Shown piece after piece: positions 1 to 7,818 of a stretch of DNA of 64,000 nucleotides; within the stretch, counting starts at the first letter, position 1, and each line of letters opens with the position of its first letter. The DNA lies in assembly GCF_015057245.1 (NCBI RefSeq), contig NZ_SVET01000005.1, positions 1 through 64,000 of the forward strand. Direction: 5' to 3'. This stretch comes from Pseudobutyrivibrio ruminis. GTDB lineage: Bacteria; Bacillota; Clostridia; Lachnospirales; Lachnospiraceae. The translations under genes were made by a program, and so were the position numbers. The notes under the pieces were generated by a model that was not told the origin of the DNA, did no database searches, and worked only from the letters and a program-made list of their open reading frames with translations.

Positions 1-85
1 CCACAGTATCTTAAAATAGCATAGTCAAACCTATAGAAAAGGTAAAGAAAGACTATGACTTTATATAATAGTAGGGGAATAGTTA

Positions 86-433
86 ATGAAAGTATTAATA
101 GTTGATGACGAACTTTTTGCAAGACGCACTTTGGAAAGAATTCTTTCTGATGATGCAGAAATTATCGAGGCACAGGATTGTTACGACGCATACACAATGT
201 ATGAAGTATTTCATCCTGATGTAGTAATCACAGATATTATGATGAAGGGTGGCATCGGCGGAGACTGGCTGATAGATAAATTACTCCAGCTTGATGAGCA
301 TGCCAAAATCATAGTTTGCTCAGGCAGACAGAAGACAGATTTGCTTAAATATAAGCTTATGGGAGCTAAGTATTGCATCCAAAAACCAATCAAATATCAA
401 GAGCTTTGGGACTGTATTGATGCCGTAATTTGA
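86..433 (+). CDS. Single-domain response regulator (CheY-like receiver)
   Basis: The 115-residue product is a receiver domain and nothing else. It has the acidic pair at D7-D8, a phospho-acceptor Asp in the segment VVITDIMM near residue 49, and the conserved Lys in CIQKPI near the C-terminus. Proteins of this kind pass a phosphate from a histidine kinase to a partner protein, without DNA binding of their own. No kinase lies next to it in the window. A GGGG-containing ribosome site sits about 9 nt before the ATG. The stop codon overlaps the -35 box of the next gene's promoter, so the two genes are probably separate units. The family call is firm; the pathway is unknown. Confidence 0.9.
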   Translation: MKVLIVDDELFARRTLERILSDDAEIIEAQDCYDAYTMYEVFHPDVVITDIMMKGGIGGDWLIDKLLQLDEHAKIIVCSGRQKTDLLKYKLMGAKYCIQKPIKYQELWDCIDAVI

Positions 434-458
434 CAAAAAAATGTAATAATGTTATATT
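430..458 (+). promoter_or_regulatory. Sigma-A promoter of the SleB-like hydrolase gene
   Basis: TTGACA at 430-435 and TATATT at 453-458 are separated by 17 bp. The predicted start near 465 leaves a leader of about 50 nt that contains the small dyad CTTTGTAACAAAG. The -35 box overlaps the stop codon of the upstream gene. Confidence 0.75.
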
Positions 459-516
459 AGCCTTTGTAACAAAGTTGTAATAAATAGAATTTTTTTGTAA
501 AAAACAACGGAGGCTT

Positions 517-1710
517 ATGGTTAAATTTAGCAATTATCTTGCTGCAGCGTACGATAAGAATCGAAAGTATATCAATAAACGTACTATGCAGTCAGGAGCT
601 CTTGCAGTAGCATTGATGCTCTTATTTACAGGCGCATACACAGGCGCACCTGAGGAAGAGGTTTCTACTACAGCTGTAGAAGTTCAGCCAACTAGCACAG
701 CAGGTGTATTCTCAGCAGTATCATCAATGGAGCTCACAGCAGGAGATTCAAGTCTGGTTTATGCATCAGCGGATGTTACAGTGGTTGCGTCTACAACAGA
801 TCAGGTTGAGCCTGATTTAGAAGATGAATACGATGAGTGGGCAGACAAGGTTATGGCACAGGTTGAAGATTATCTTTCTATTCGTTCAGAAGCCAGCTCA
901 GATTCAGAAGTTATTGGAAAGCTTCGTTCTGGCGATGTTGCTACACTCGTAGATGTTTTTGACGGATGGTACGAAATCGAGTCAGGTAATGCACACGGCT
1001 TTGTATCAGCAGATTTCTGCGTCACAGGCATCGAAGCTTATGAGCTTGCAATGGATGTATGTGATACATACGCTACAACAGATGTAGCAGGCCTTCGCAT
1101 TCGTAGCGAAGCATCAGAGGATTCTAGCATCCTCAAGGTTGTTTCTGAGGGAACAAAGCTTACAGTTAATTCTGATGCAGAGGAAGTTGACGGCTGGGTA
1201 GCAGTTACATCAGCAGACGTATCAGGATATGTTAAGGCAGAGTATGTCCAGGTGGACATGGTTACTGGCGAAGCCATCACTCTTGAAGAAGAGGCAGAGG
1301 CTAAGGCTGCAGCAGAGGAAGCAGCACGTCAGGCAAAGGAGGCAGCAGCTGCTGCCGCTGCAGCAAATCAAAGCATTATTGATTCTGCAGATGATGTTAC
1401 TCTTCTTGCAGCAATCATTCAGATTGAAGCAGGTAATGAGATTTACGAGGGACAGGTTGCAGTTGGTTCTGTTGTTATGAACAGAGTTCGCAGCGGTTCT
1501 TATGCAAACACTATCAGCGGAGTTATTTTCGCAAAGGGACAGTTTGCAACTTCACGTATGTCATCAGTTATCTCTAAGGGACCAAAGGCTTCTTGTATCC
1601 AGGCAGCTTATGATGCCCTTGCAGGTGTTGATACAACAGGTGGCGCAACACACTTTAGACGTGCAGGTTCAAAAGATGGACTTATCATTGGTAACCACGT
1701 TTTCTATTAG
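517..1710 (+). CDS. Exported SH3-domain cell-wall hydrolase, SleB/CwlJ-like
   Basis: The 397-residue protein has a cytoplasmic N-terminus, a hydrophobic segment near residues 27-43 (signal or anchor), two bacterial SH3 domains near 111-172 and 187-246 (each with an IRSEAS core), an alanine-rich coiled stretch at about 250-290, and a C-terminal Hydrolase_2 (SleB-like) domain from about 293. The C-terminal domain shows the expected segments IIQIEAGNE, AVGSVVMNRV and GATHFRR. Family members cleave peptidoglycan, classically spore cortex, but many non-sporulating Lachnospiraceae carry them for wall remodelling. The SH3 pair probably binds the wall. The start is supported by CGGAGG upstream. A strong terminator follows, so it is a single-gene unit. 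Confidence 0.85.
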   Translation: MVKFSNYLAAAYDKNRKYINKRTMQSGALAVALMLLFTGAYTGAPEEEVSTTAVEVQPTSTAGVFSAVSSMELTAGDSSLVYASADVTVVASTTDQVEPDLEDEYDEWADKVMAQVEDYLSIRSEASSDSEVIGKLRSGDVATLVDVFDGWYEIESGNAHGFVSADFCVTGIEAYELAMDVCDTYATTDVAGLRIRSEASEDSSILKVVSEGTKLTVNSDAEEVDGWVAVTSADVSGYVKAEYVQVDMVTGEAITLEEEAEAKAAAEEAARQAKEAAAAAAAANQSIIDSADDVTLLAAIIQIEAGNEIYEGQVAVGSVVMNRVRSGSYANTISGVIFAKGQFATSRMSSVISKGPKASCIQAAYDALAGVDTTGGATHFRRAGSKDGLIIGNHVFY

Positions 1711-1735
1711 TTTTGATATATTGATGCAAAAATCC

Positions 1736-1766
1736 GAGCTCTTGGGCTTTACCCAAGAGCTCTTTT
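1736..1766 (+). terminator. Intrinsic terminator after the hydrolase gene
   Basis: A perfect 11-bp stem (GAGCTCTTGGG / CCCAAGAGCTC) with the loop CTTTA is followed by TTTT. Confidence 0.9.
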
Positions 1767-1770
1767 ATTG

Positions 1771-1810
1771 TATAATGCATAATTAATTACAATAAATGCA
1801 TAAATATACA
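1771..1810 (+). promoter_or_regulatory. Possible argF promoter region with ArgR-like boxes
   Basis: TATAAT lies at 1771-1776, and the only -35-like hexamer at the right distance is TTTACC inside the preceding terminator. The octamer ATGCATAA occurs twice, at 1775-1782 and 1796-1803, 21 bp apart. The segment TGCATAAATATACA (1797-1810) is a near-dyad resembling the TG-N-AT-rich-N-CA shape of Gram-positive arginine boxes. Regulation by ArgR is an inference. Confidence 0.4.
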
Positions 1811-1828
1811 TCACTAAGGAGGTACGTT

Positions 1829-2824
1829 ATGAGCTTAAAGGGAAAGAACTATTTAAAGATGTTGGATTTAACTACTGAGGAAATCAATTATCTTATTGAT
1901 TTATCTATTCAGCTTAAGGCTGAAAAGAAGCAGGGTAAGTCTCAAAAAGATTACATGGCCGGAAAGAATATTGCATTGATTTTTGAGAAGACATCAACAC
2001 GTACCAGATGTTCATTTGAAGTTGCAGCTTACGACATGGGAGCTAATGTAACTTATCTTGATCCATCAGGTTCTCAGATTGGCAAAAAAGAATCTATCGC
2101 CGATACAGCTCGCGTCCTTGGTCGCATGTATGATGGAATAGAGTATCGTGGATTTGAGCAGACTATTGTTGAAGATTTGGCAAAATATGCAGGTGTTCCT
2201 GTATGGAATGGTCTAACAAATGAATCACATCCAACTCAGATGATTGCAGATATGATGACAATCAAAGAACATTTTGGCAAACTTGAGGGAATAAAGTTTG
2301 TATATATGGGCGATGCCCGTTATAATATGGGTAATTCCCTTATGGTCACTTGTGCAAAGTTGGGTATGGATTTCGTAGCTTGCACAAACAAAAAATATTT
2401 CCCAGAGGAGTCACTTGTAAAGCAGTGCCAGGACATTGCAAGCAAGACAGGAGCTACAATCACACTTACAGAGGATGTAGCAGAGGGCTGCAAGGATGCT
2501 GATGTTATCTACACAGATGTGTGGGTATCAATGGGCGAGCCTGATGAGGTTTGGGCAGAGCGTATTAATGATCTTAGCCCATATCAGGTTAATGCAAAGG
2601 CATTTTCTTATGCAAAGCCAGATGCAAAATTTATGCACTGCCTTCCTGCTTTCCACGACTTGAATACTACAATCGGCAAGCAGATTCACGACAAATTTGG
2701 AATAGACTGTATGGAAGTTACAGACGAAATTTTTGAAGGCGAGCATTCAATAGTATTTGATGAGGCAGAAAACCGCATGCATTCCATCAAGGCTATTATG
2801 TATGCAACATTAGGTTCATGTTAG
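1829..2824 (+). CDS. argF: Ornithine carbamoyltransferase
   Basis: This enzyme joins carbamoyl phosphate to ornithine to give citrulline in arginine biosynthesis; the catabolic arcB form has the same fold. The 331-residue product shows the carbamoyl-phosphate motif STRTR near residue 55, HPTQ near 134, and the HCLPAF catalytic Cys loop near 270. I chose the ATG at 1829 rather than one 33 nt upstream because AAGGAGG lies 7 nt before it and the length fits the family (about 330). No arginine deiminase or carbamate kinase neighbours are present, which favours the biosynthetic role. It overlaps birA by 7 nt, so the two are translationally coupled. Confidence 0.93.
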   Translation: MSLKGKNYLKMLDLTTEEINYLIDLSIQLKAEKKQGKSQKDYMAGKNIALIFEKTSTRTRCSFEVAAYDMGANVTYLDPSGSQIGKKESIADTARVLGRMYDGIEYRGFEQTIVEDLAKYAGVPVWNGLTNESHPTQMIADMMTIKEHFGKLEGIKFVYMGDARYNMGNSLMVTCAKLGMDFVACTNKKYFPEESLVKQCQDIASKTGATITLTEDVAEGCKDADVIYTDVWVSMGEPDEVWAERINDLSPYQVNAKAFSYAKPDAKFMHCLPAFHDLNTTIGKQIHDKFGIDCMEVTDEIFEGEHSIVFDEAENRMHSIKAIMYATLGSC

Positions 2825-3588
2825 AGGAAATACGATACGAATATTACGAATCAGTAGATTCAACAAACGACAGAATTAAAGAACGTGCTCATGAAAATGA
2901 GGCACAGGGGCTAGTTATTTCAGCAGGCACACAAACAGCTGGCAAGGGGCGCATCGGAAGAAAGTGGGAATCACCTACAAAGGATTCAGTTTCCACTTCA
3001 CTCTTGCTTACACCGGATGATATTTCATTAGAGGCCATTCCAACAATCACTGTAGTTGCAGCAATGGCAGTGAGAGATGCATTATCAAATCTATATGGCT
3101 TAGAAGGCAAAATAAAATGGCCAAATGATATCGTGTTGGGCGGCAAGAAAATCTGTGGAATCCTGACAGAGATGGAAATGAAGGACAACAAGGTTTGGTA
3201 TGTTGTAGTAGGTATTGGTGTCAATGTTCACAACACTCAGTTCCCAGAGGAGATTGCATTCAAGGCCACATCTGTGGATATTGAGCTTAAAAAGCAATCC
3301 GGGGAAAAAGGACATCGTTCCGAAATCACAAAGGCAATCTGGGAGAGCTTTCAGAAGTACTACAACATCTTCATAAAGACTCAGGATATGTCCGGCCTTA
3401 AGGAAGAATACGAAAGATATCTTGCTAATCTGAACGAACGTGTTAGAATAGAGGCTCAGGAGAATTCCTACGAAGCGATTGCTAGAGGAATCGATGACCG
3501 CGGCCAGCTCATCATAGAAGTTGACGGTCAGCAACAAATAATTAGTACAGGAGAGGTTTCTGTTAGAGGAATCTATGGATACATTTGA
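2818..3588 (+). CDS. birA: Biotin--[acetyl-CoA-carboxylase] ligase, monofunctional
   Basis: The 256-residue product attaches biotin to the carrier protein of biotin-dependent carboxylases by way of biotinyl-AMP. The ligase signature GRIGRKWES lies near residues 44-52, and KWPNDIVLGGKKICGIL near 99-115 carries the catalytic Lys. The SH3-like C-terminal domain follows from about 210. The N-terminal winged-helix domain of repressor-type BirA is absent, so this copy cannot repress biotin genes by itself. It overlaps argF by 7 nt and the next gene by 14 nt, inside a compact operon. Confidence 0.93.
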   Translation: MLEEIRYEYYESVDSTNDRIKERAHENEAQGLVISAGTQTAGKGRIGRKWESPTKDSVSTSLLLTPDDISLEAIPTITVVAAMAVRDALSNLYGLEGKIKWPNDIVLGGKKICGILTEMEMKDNKVWYVVVGIGVNVHNTQFPEEIAFKATSVDIELKKQSGEKGHRSEITKAIWESFQKYYNIFIKTQDMSGLKEEYERYLANLNERVRIEAQENSYEAIARGIDDRGQLIIEVDGQQQIISTGEVSVRGIYGYI

Positions 3589-3916
3589 TATGGAAGAAGA
3601 AGTAGTATTATGCGGCGCCAGCTGCTACACTAAAAAATTTTATTTGAATCCGGACTTCGAGGGACTCCCTCCAATGATTAAGGATGAATTAAAAATCATG
3701 TGCGTTATGTACACTGAAGAAGTTAGTGGAACAATTCAGTTCATCTACGAAGAGGATGGCAGTCTCAGAATTGACGTAGATCACAACGAGGATGATTTAC
3801 TCTATGACGAGATTGGCTCTGCACTTGAAGTAAAAAGAATGCAGAGAGAACGTACAGAGTTATTCGAAGCACTTGAGACATACTATAAAGTAGTTTTCCT
3901 TGGGGAGGGCATGTAA
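3575..3916 (+). CDS. Small conserved protein, DUF6145-like
   Basis: The 113-residue acidic protein has no signal peptide or membrane segment. It begins with a segment containing two Cys (LCGASCYTKK) and ends in a helical, charged tail. It resembles small Lachnospiraceae proteins annotated as DUF6145, which have no known function; that match is from memory and is moderate. It is embedded in the operon, overlapping birA by 14 nt and sharing one base with coaX (stop TAA and start ATG share the A at 3916). This suggests tightly coupled expression with coenzyme-related genes. Confidence 0.7.
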   Translation: MDTFDMEEEVVLCGASCYTKKFYLNPDFEGLPPMIKDELKIMCVMYTEEVSGTIQFIYEEDGSLRIDVDHNEDDLLYDEIGSALEVKRMQRERTELFEALETYYKVVFLGEGM

Positions 3917-4686
3917 TGTTACTTACAATCGACGTTGGAAATACAAATATCACTATGGGAGTTTTTGATGGAGATACTCTTCTTGGCAACTTCCGTATCA
4001 CTACAAAGATAAACAGAACATCAGATGAGTTCGGTATCGTAATCAAGGATATCCTTCGTTCAAACGATTTGGATGCATCAAAGGTAAACGATGTTATCAT
4101 CGCATCTGTAGTTCCAAATGTAATGCACTCTCTTACAAGTGCAATCATTAAGTACTTCGATATTCAGCCTATCATCGTTGAGGCTGGTATCAAGACAGGC
4201 ATCCGCATCGCTACAGAGAATCCAAAGCAGATTGGTGCAGATAGAATTGTTGATGCAGCAGGCGCATATGAGCTCTACGGTGGTCCAGTTCTCGTAATTG
4301 ATTACGGCACAGCTACCACATACGATTTGGTAGATGGAAATGGAGCATTTGTTTCAGGTGTAACAGCACCTGGTATCCGCATCAGCGCAAGGGCTCTTTG
4401 GGAGGATGCAGCAAAGCTTCCTGAAATCGAAATCAAGAAGCCTGAAAAGATTCTTGCAAAGGAAACAATCTCATCTATGCAGGCAGGTCTTGTATACGGT
4501 CAGATTGGTCAGACAGAATACATCGTAAAACACATGATAGAAGAGAGTGGCTATGATAATGTGAAGGTTGTAGCAACAGGTGGACTTGGAAATCTTATCG
4601 CAAGCGAAACAAAGTGCATCGACATCTACAATCCAAATCTTACACTCTATGGAATGAAGTTTATTTATAACAAGCAAAAGAGATAA
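3916..4686 (+). CDS. coaX: Type III pantothenate kinase
   Basis: This enzyme phosphorylates pantothenate, the first step of coenzyme A synthesis, using the ASKHA fold. The 256-residue product has the phosphate-1 motif DVGNTN at residues 5-10, GADRIVDA near 106 and the nucleotide segment DYGTATTYD near 130. CoaX enzymes need a monovalent cation and are not feedback-inhibited by CoA, unlike type I. It shares a single base with both the upstream stop codon and the downstream dusB start, which marks a tightly packed operon. Confidence 0.95.
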   Translation: MLLTIDVGNTNITMGVFDGDTLLGNFRITTKINRTSDEFGIVIKDILRSNDLDASKVNDVIIASVVPNVMHSLTSAIIKYFDIQPIIVEAGIKTGIRIATENPKQIGADRIVDAAGAYELYGGPVLVIDYGTATTYDLVDGNGAFVSGVTAPGIRISARALWEDAAKLPEIEIKKPEKILAKETISSMQAGLVYGQIGQTEYIVKHMIEESGYDNVKVVATGGLGNLIASETKCIDIYNPNLTLYGMKFIYNKQKR

Positions 4687-5663
4687 TGATTAATAAATTA
4701 AAAATTGGAAATGTAACTCTAGACAATAATTTAATTTTGGCACCAATGGCAGGCGTAACAGACCTGCCATTTCGTCTGTTATGCAAGGAACAGGGAGCGG
4801 CTCTTTGCTGCATGGAAATGGTCAGCGCCAAAGGCATTTACTACAACAACAAGAACACCGAAAGTCTTCTTACTGTTGATGAAAGAGAACGCCCAGTTAG
4901 CCTTCAGCTTTTTGGCTCGGACCCAGATATCATGGCAGCCATGGCAGCAAAAATCGAGCATCGTAATTTCGATATCCTTGATATCAATATGGGATGCCCT
5001 GTTCCAAAGGTAGTTAATAACGGCGACGGTTCTGCTCTTATGAAGAATCCTAAATTGGCGGGCGAAATCATCGAAAAGATGGTAAAGGCAATCGACAAGC
5101 CTGTCACAGTTAAGATTCGTAAGGGATTTGACGATGAACATGTTAACGCGGTGGAGATGGCTCACATTGCACAGGAGTCAGGTGCAGCTGCCGTTGCAGT
5201 CCACGGAAGAACCCGTGAGCAATACTATTCTGGAAAGGCTGATTGGAGTATTATTGCTGATGTAAAAAATGCAGTATCAATTCCTGTAATTGGCAACGGC
5301 GATATTCTTGATGCAAAGGATGTGATTGCCATGAAGGAGCAGACAAACTGCGATGGTTTTATGATTGGTCGTGGAGCCCAAGGTAACCCTTGGATTTTCC
5401 ATCAGATTCTTCACTACTTTGAGACAGGAGAGCTGATTGGCAAACCACCTATCGAGGAAATGATAGACACAATGCTTCGTCATGCCAGACTTCAAATCGA
5501 GTTTAAGGGAGATTATCTTGGAATTAGAGAAATGCGAAAGCATGCAGCTTGGTACACAGCAGGATACAAGGGTGCAAGCAAGCTGAGAGGCATGATAAAT
5601 GACGTAGAATCATACGAAGAATTAGAAGCTCTTTTCTACAACTTTTTGGCAAATTTTAAATAA
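4686..5663 (+). CDS. dusB: tRNA-dihydrouridine synthase, DusB family
   Basis: This FMN enzyme reduces specific uridines in the tRNA D-loop. The 325-residue product shows APMAGVTDLPFR near the N-terminus, the NMGCPVPKV loop with the catalytic Cys near residue 104, KIRKGFD, AVHGRTREQYYSG, and the FMN phosphate loop GRGAQGNPW near 225-233. The C-terminal helical tRNA-binding domain is complete. The start overlaps the coaX stop by one base. A position in an operon with coaX and birA is common in Firmicutes. The exact tRNA position modified cannot be read from the sequence. Confidence 0.94.
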   Translation: MINKLKIGNVTLDNNLILAPMAGVTDLPFRLLCKEQGAALCCMEMVSAKGIYYNNKNTESLLTVDERERPVSLQLFGSDPDIMAAMAAKIEHRNFDILDINMGCPVPKVVNNGDGSALMKNPKLAGEIIEKMVKAIDKPVTVKIRKGFDDEHVNAVEMAHIAQESGAAAVAVHGRTREQYYSGKADWSIIADVKNAVSIPVIGNGDILDAKDVIAMKEQTNCDGFMIGRGAQGNPWIFHQILHYFETGELIGKPPIEEMIDTMLRHARLQIEFKGDYLGIREMRKHAAWYTAGYKGASKLRGMINDVESYEELEALFYNFLANFK

Positions 5664-5685
5664 TTTATGAATTAATTTGGAATTC

Positions 5686-5714
5686 TTGACATCAATATGT
5701 GGGTGGCTTATAAT
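5686..5714 (+). promoter_or_regulatory. Consensus sigma-A promoter of greA
   Basis: Perfect TTGACA (5686-5691) and TATAAT (5709-5714) are 17 bp apart. The predicted start near 5721 gives a leader of about 70 nt before greA. Confidence 0.9.
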
Positions 5715-5736
5715 TCACTAAGTTATTGAAGTTAGT

Positions 5737-5778
5737 AGGGTCTTGCTTAGCAAGGCTCTTTTGAAAATGATAGACCCT
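5737..5778 (+). promoter_or_regulatory. Structured greA 5' leader
   Basis: AGGGTCT (5737-5743) can pair with AGACCCT (5772-5778). Inside, CTTGC-TTA-GCAAG (5742-5754) forms a second hairpin followed by a short CTCTTTT tract. The outer pairing ends right at the GGAGG ribosome site (5779 onward), so it could influence initiation or cause partial termination. Function is an inference. Confidence 0.45.
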
Positions 5779-5790
5779 GGAGGAAATAAT

Positions 5791-6270
5791 ATGGAAGCAA
5801 AGAAGAATTTACTTACTGCTGAAGGACTTAGAATATTAGAGGACGAACTTGAGGATCTCAAGGTCAATAAACGTAAAGAAGTATCACAGAAGATTAAGGA
5901 AGCTCGTGAGCAGGGCGACCTTTCTGAGAACGCTGAATACGATGCAGCTAAGGATGAGCAGAGAGATATCGAAGCTCGTATCGAAGAAATCGAAAAGATT
6001 CTTAAAAACGCTGAGGTCGTTACAGAAGAACACGATACAAAGAACATTAACATTGGATGGACCGTTACACTTCTTGATGTAGAGTTTGACGAGGAAGTTG
6101 AGTACAAAATCGTAGGTTCTACAGAGGCAAACAGCCTTAAGGGCAAGATTTCTAACGAGTCTCCTGTAGGTAAGGCTATTCTTGGACACAAGAAGGGCGA
6201 TACAGTTACAGTAGAGACAGAAGCTGGAGAATTCCAGTACAAGATTCTTGCTGCAAAGAAGAACAAGTAA
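5791..6270 (+). CDS. greA: Transcription elongation factor GreA
   Basis: GreA enters the RNA polymerase secondary channel and stimulates cleavage of back-tracked RNA. The 159-residue product has the long N-terminal coiled coil (about residues 8-75, with DLSENAEYDAAKDEQ at its tip and its acidic residues) and a C-terminal FKBP-like domain ending in YKILA. I chose the ATG at 5791 rather than upstream codons because GGAGGAAATAAT precedes it and 158-160 residues is the family length. The gene has its own consensus promoter and a terminator, so it is monocistronic. Confidence 0.96.
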   Translation: MEAKKNLLTAEGLRILEDELEDLKVNKRKEVSQKIKEAREQGDLSENAEYDAAKDEQRDIEARIEEIEKILKNAEVVTEEHDTKNINIGWTVTLLDVEFDEEVEYKIVGSTEANSLKGKISNESPVGKAILGHKKGDTVTVETEAGEFQYKILAAKKNK

Positions 6271-6281
6271 TATCGCACATT

Positions 6282-6310
6282 AAAGCGGCCTATTCAGGGC
6301 CGCTTTTTTT
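6282..6310 (+). terminator. Intrinsic terminator of greA
   Basis: The stem GCGGCC (6285-6290) / GGCCGC (6298-6303), flanked by A-T pairs, is followed by seven T. Confidence 0.93.
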
Positions 6311-6348
6311 GTACCTATAAATTAATCACATAACAAAAGGAGGAAAAT

Positions 6349-7734
6349 ATGCTAGCTAGACTTAAGAAAAAATACATCGGTGACAAGGCGTTTTACAGAC
6401 GATATATTTTCCTGGCAACACCTATGATTATCCAGAATGCAATTACAAACTTTGTAAGTTTCCTGGATAATATCATGGTTGGACAATTGGGACAGGAAGC
6501 AATATCTGCTGTCGCAACAGTCAATCAGTTAAACTTTGTTTTTTCACTGGCAGTTTTTGGTGCAGCTTCCGCAGGAAGTATCTACGGAGCTCAGTACTTC
6601 GGTAAGGGCGACCACAAGGGTCATATGTACACTTTTCGATTTAAGCTCTACACCACATTGCTTGTAACTATACTAGGTATTTTGATGTTTAAGGTTTGGG
6701 GAAGCCAGCTTATTTCCCTTTTCCTTACAGAAAGCGAAGGCGCATCTCCAGAGCTTGCACTTTCACTTGGACTTCAATACTTAAGTATTATTTTGATTGG
6801 TTTGATACCTTTCGCTGTAAACCAAGCATACGCTACCAATATCAAAGAAACTGGTCAGACGGTAGTGCCAATGGTTGCAGGTATGGTTGCAGTTGCTACA
6901 AACGCTATTTTGGACTACTGCTTGATTTTCGGATTTGGACCATTCCCTCAGCTTGGTGTAGAAGGCGCCGCAATCGCAACAGTTATTGCAAGATATATCG
7001 AAGCAGCCATCGTAATCATTTGGGCTCACACTCACGCAGACAAAAACAAATATCTTGCAGGAGCTTACCTTGGTTTTGGAATCCCAAGAAAGATATTCAA
7101 CCAGATTCTTATCAAAGGTGCGCCACTTATGCTTAACGAGGTACTTTGGGCAGCAGGTGTCAGCGCAGTAACACAGAGTTACTCAATACGTGGAATGAAT
7201 GTACTTACTGCACTTAGTATTTCAAATACAGTAGGAAACCTGTTTAATATTGTATTCATCCAGCTTGGTGCATGTATCAGCATTATTGTTGGACAATACC
7301 TTGGTGCAGGTGAGCTTGAGGAAGCAAAGGATGCTGATAACAAGATGATTGCCTTTAGCGTATTCTGCTGTACTATCATGGCGGTTATCATGTTTGCGTT
7401 TGGAGGATTGTTCCCTCACATTTACAATGTAACACCTGAAATCAGAGCACTTGCTACAAAGTTCATTGCAGTAGCTGCACTATGGATGCCATTCTGTTCA
7501 TTTAGCCATTGCTCATACTTTACGCTTCGTTCAGGCGGCAAGACTCTTGTAACATTCCTGTTCGACTCAGTGTTTACATGGGTTGTTATGGCTCCACTAG
7601 CATTTGTGTTGGCTCATTTTACAGGCCTTGGAATTGTTTGGGTGTACTTCTTTGTTCAGGGAACAGAAATCATCAAAAACATCATGGGATATTTCATGGT
7701 AAAGAGCGATGTATGGCTCCAGCAGATAGTATAG
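6349..7734 (+). CDS. MATE-family multidrug/toxin extrusion transporter
   Basis: The 461-residue polytopic membrane protein has about twelve hydrophobic segments in two homologous halves. The first half begins with the hallmark PMIIQNAITNFVSFLDNIMVG, and the related pattern recurs around residues 255-275 (APLMLNEVLWAAG). MATE transporters export cationic drugs or metabolites in exchange for Na+ or H+. The substrate is unknown. AAGGAGG lies just before the ATG. It stands alone between the greA terminator and the lysS promoter. Confidence 0.9.
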   Translation: MLARLKKKYIGDKAFYRRYIFLATPMIIQNAITNFVSFLDNIMVGQLGQEAISAVATVNQLNFVFSLAVFGAASAGSIYGAQYFGKGDHKGHMYTFRFKLYTTLLVTILGILMFKVWGSQLISLFLTESEGASPELALSLGLQYLSIILIGLIPFAVNQAYATNIKETGQTVVPMVAGMVAVATNAILDYCLIFGFGPFPQLGVEGAAIATVIARYIEAAIVIIWAHTHADKNKYLAGAYLGFGIPRKIFNQILIKGAPLMLNEVLWAAGVSAVTQSYSIRGMNVLTALSISNTVGNLFNIVFIQLGACISIIVGQYLGAGELEEAKDADNKMIAFSVFCCTIMAVIMFAFGGLFPHIYNVTPEIRALATKFIAVAALWMPFCSFSHCSYFTLRSGGKTLVTFLFDSVFTWVVMAPLAFVLAHFTGLGIVWVYFFVQGTEIIKNIMGYFMVKSDVWLQQIV

Positions 7735-7738
7735 TTCC

Positions 7739-7768
7739 TTGACACAATTGAGGAAACTAGACTATAAT
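7739..7768 (+). promoter_or_regulatory. Sigma-A promoter of lysS
   Basis: TTGACA (7739-7744) and TATAAT (7763-7768) are 18 bp apart. The leader to the lysS start is about 43 nt, too short for a T-box. Confidence 0.85.
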
Positions 7769-7818
7769 TAAGTAGTTTGACAATAATTAAAATGTTTTTA
7801 AATAGATAAGGAGAAATT

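Noticed and set aside
64..69. TATAAT before the response regulator gene
   Set aside because: It lies so close to the ribosome site that a start there would remove it, and no -35 box is present.
5718..6278. 186-codon minus-strand frame across greA
   Set aside because: It is antisense to greA, with Ser/Leu-rich composition typical of a shadow frame.
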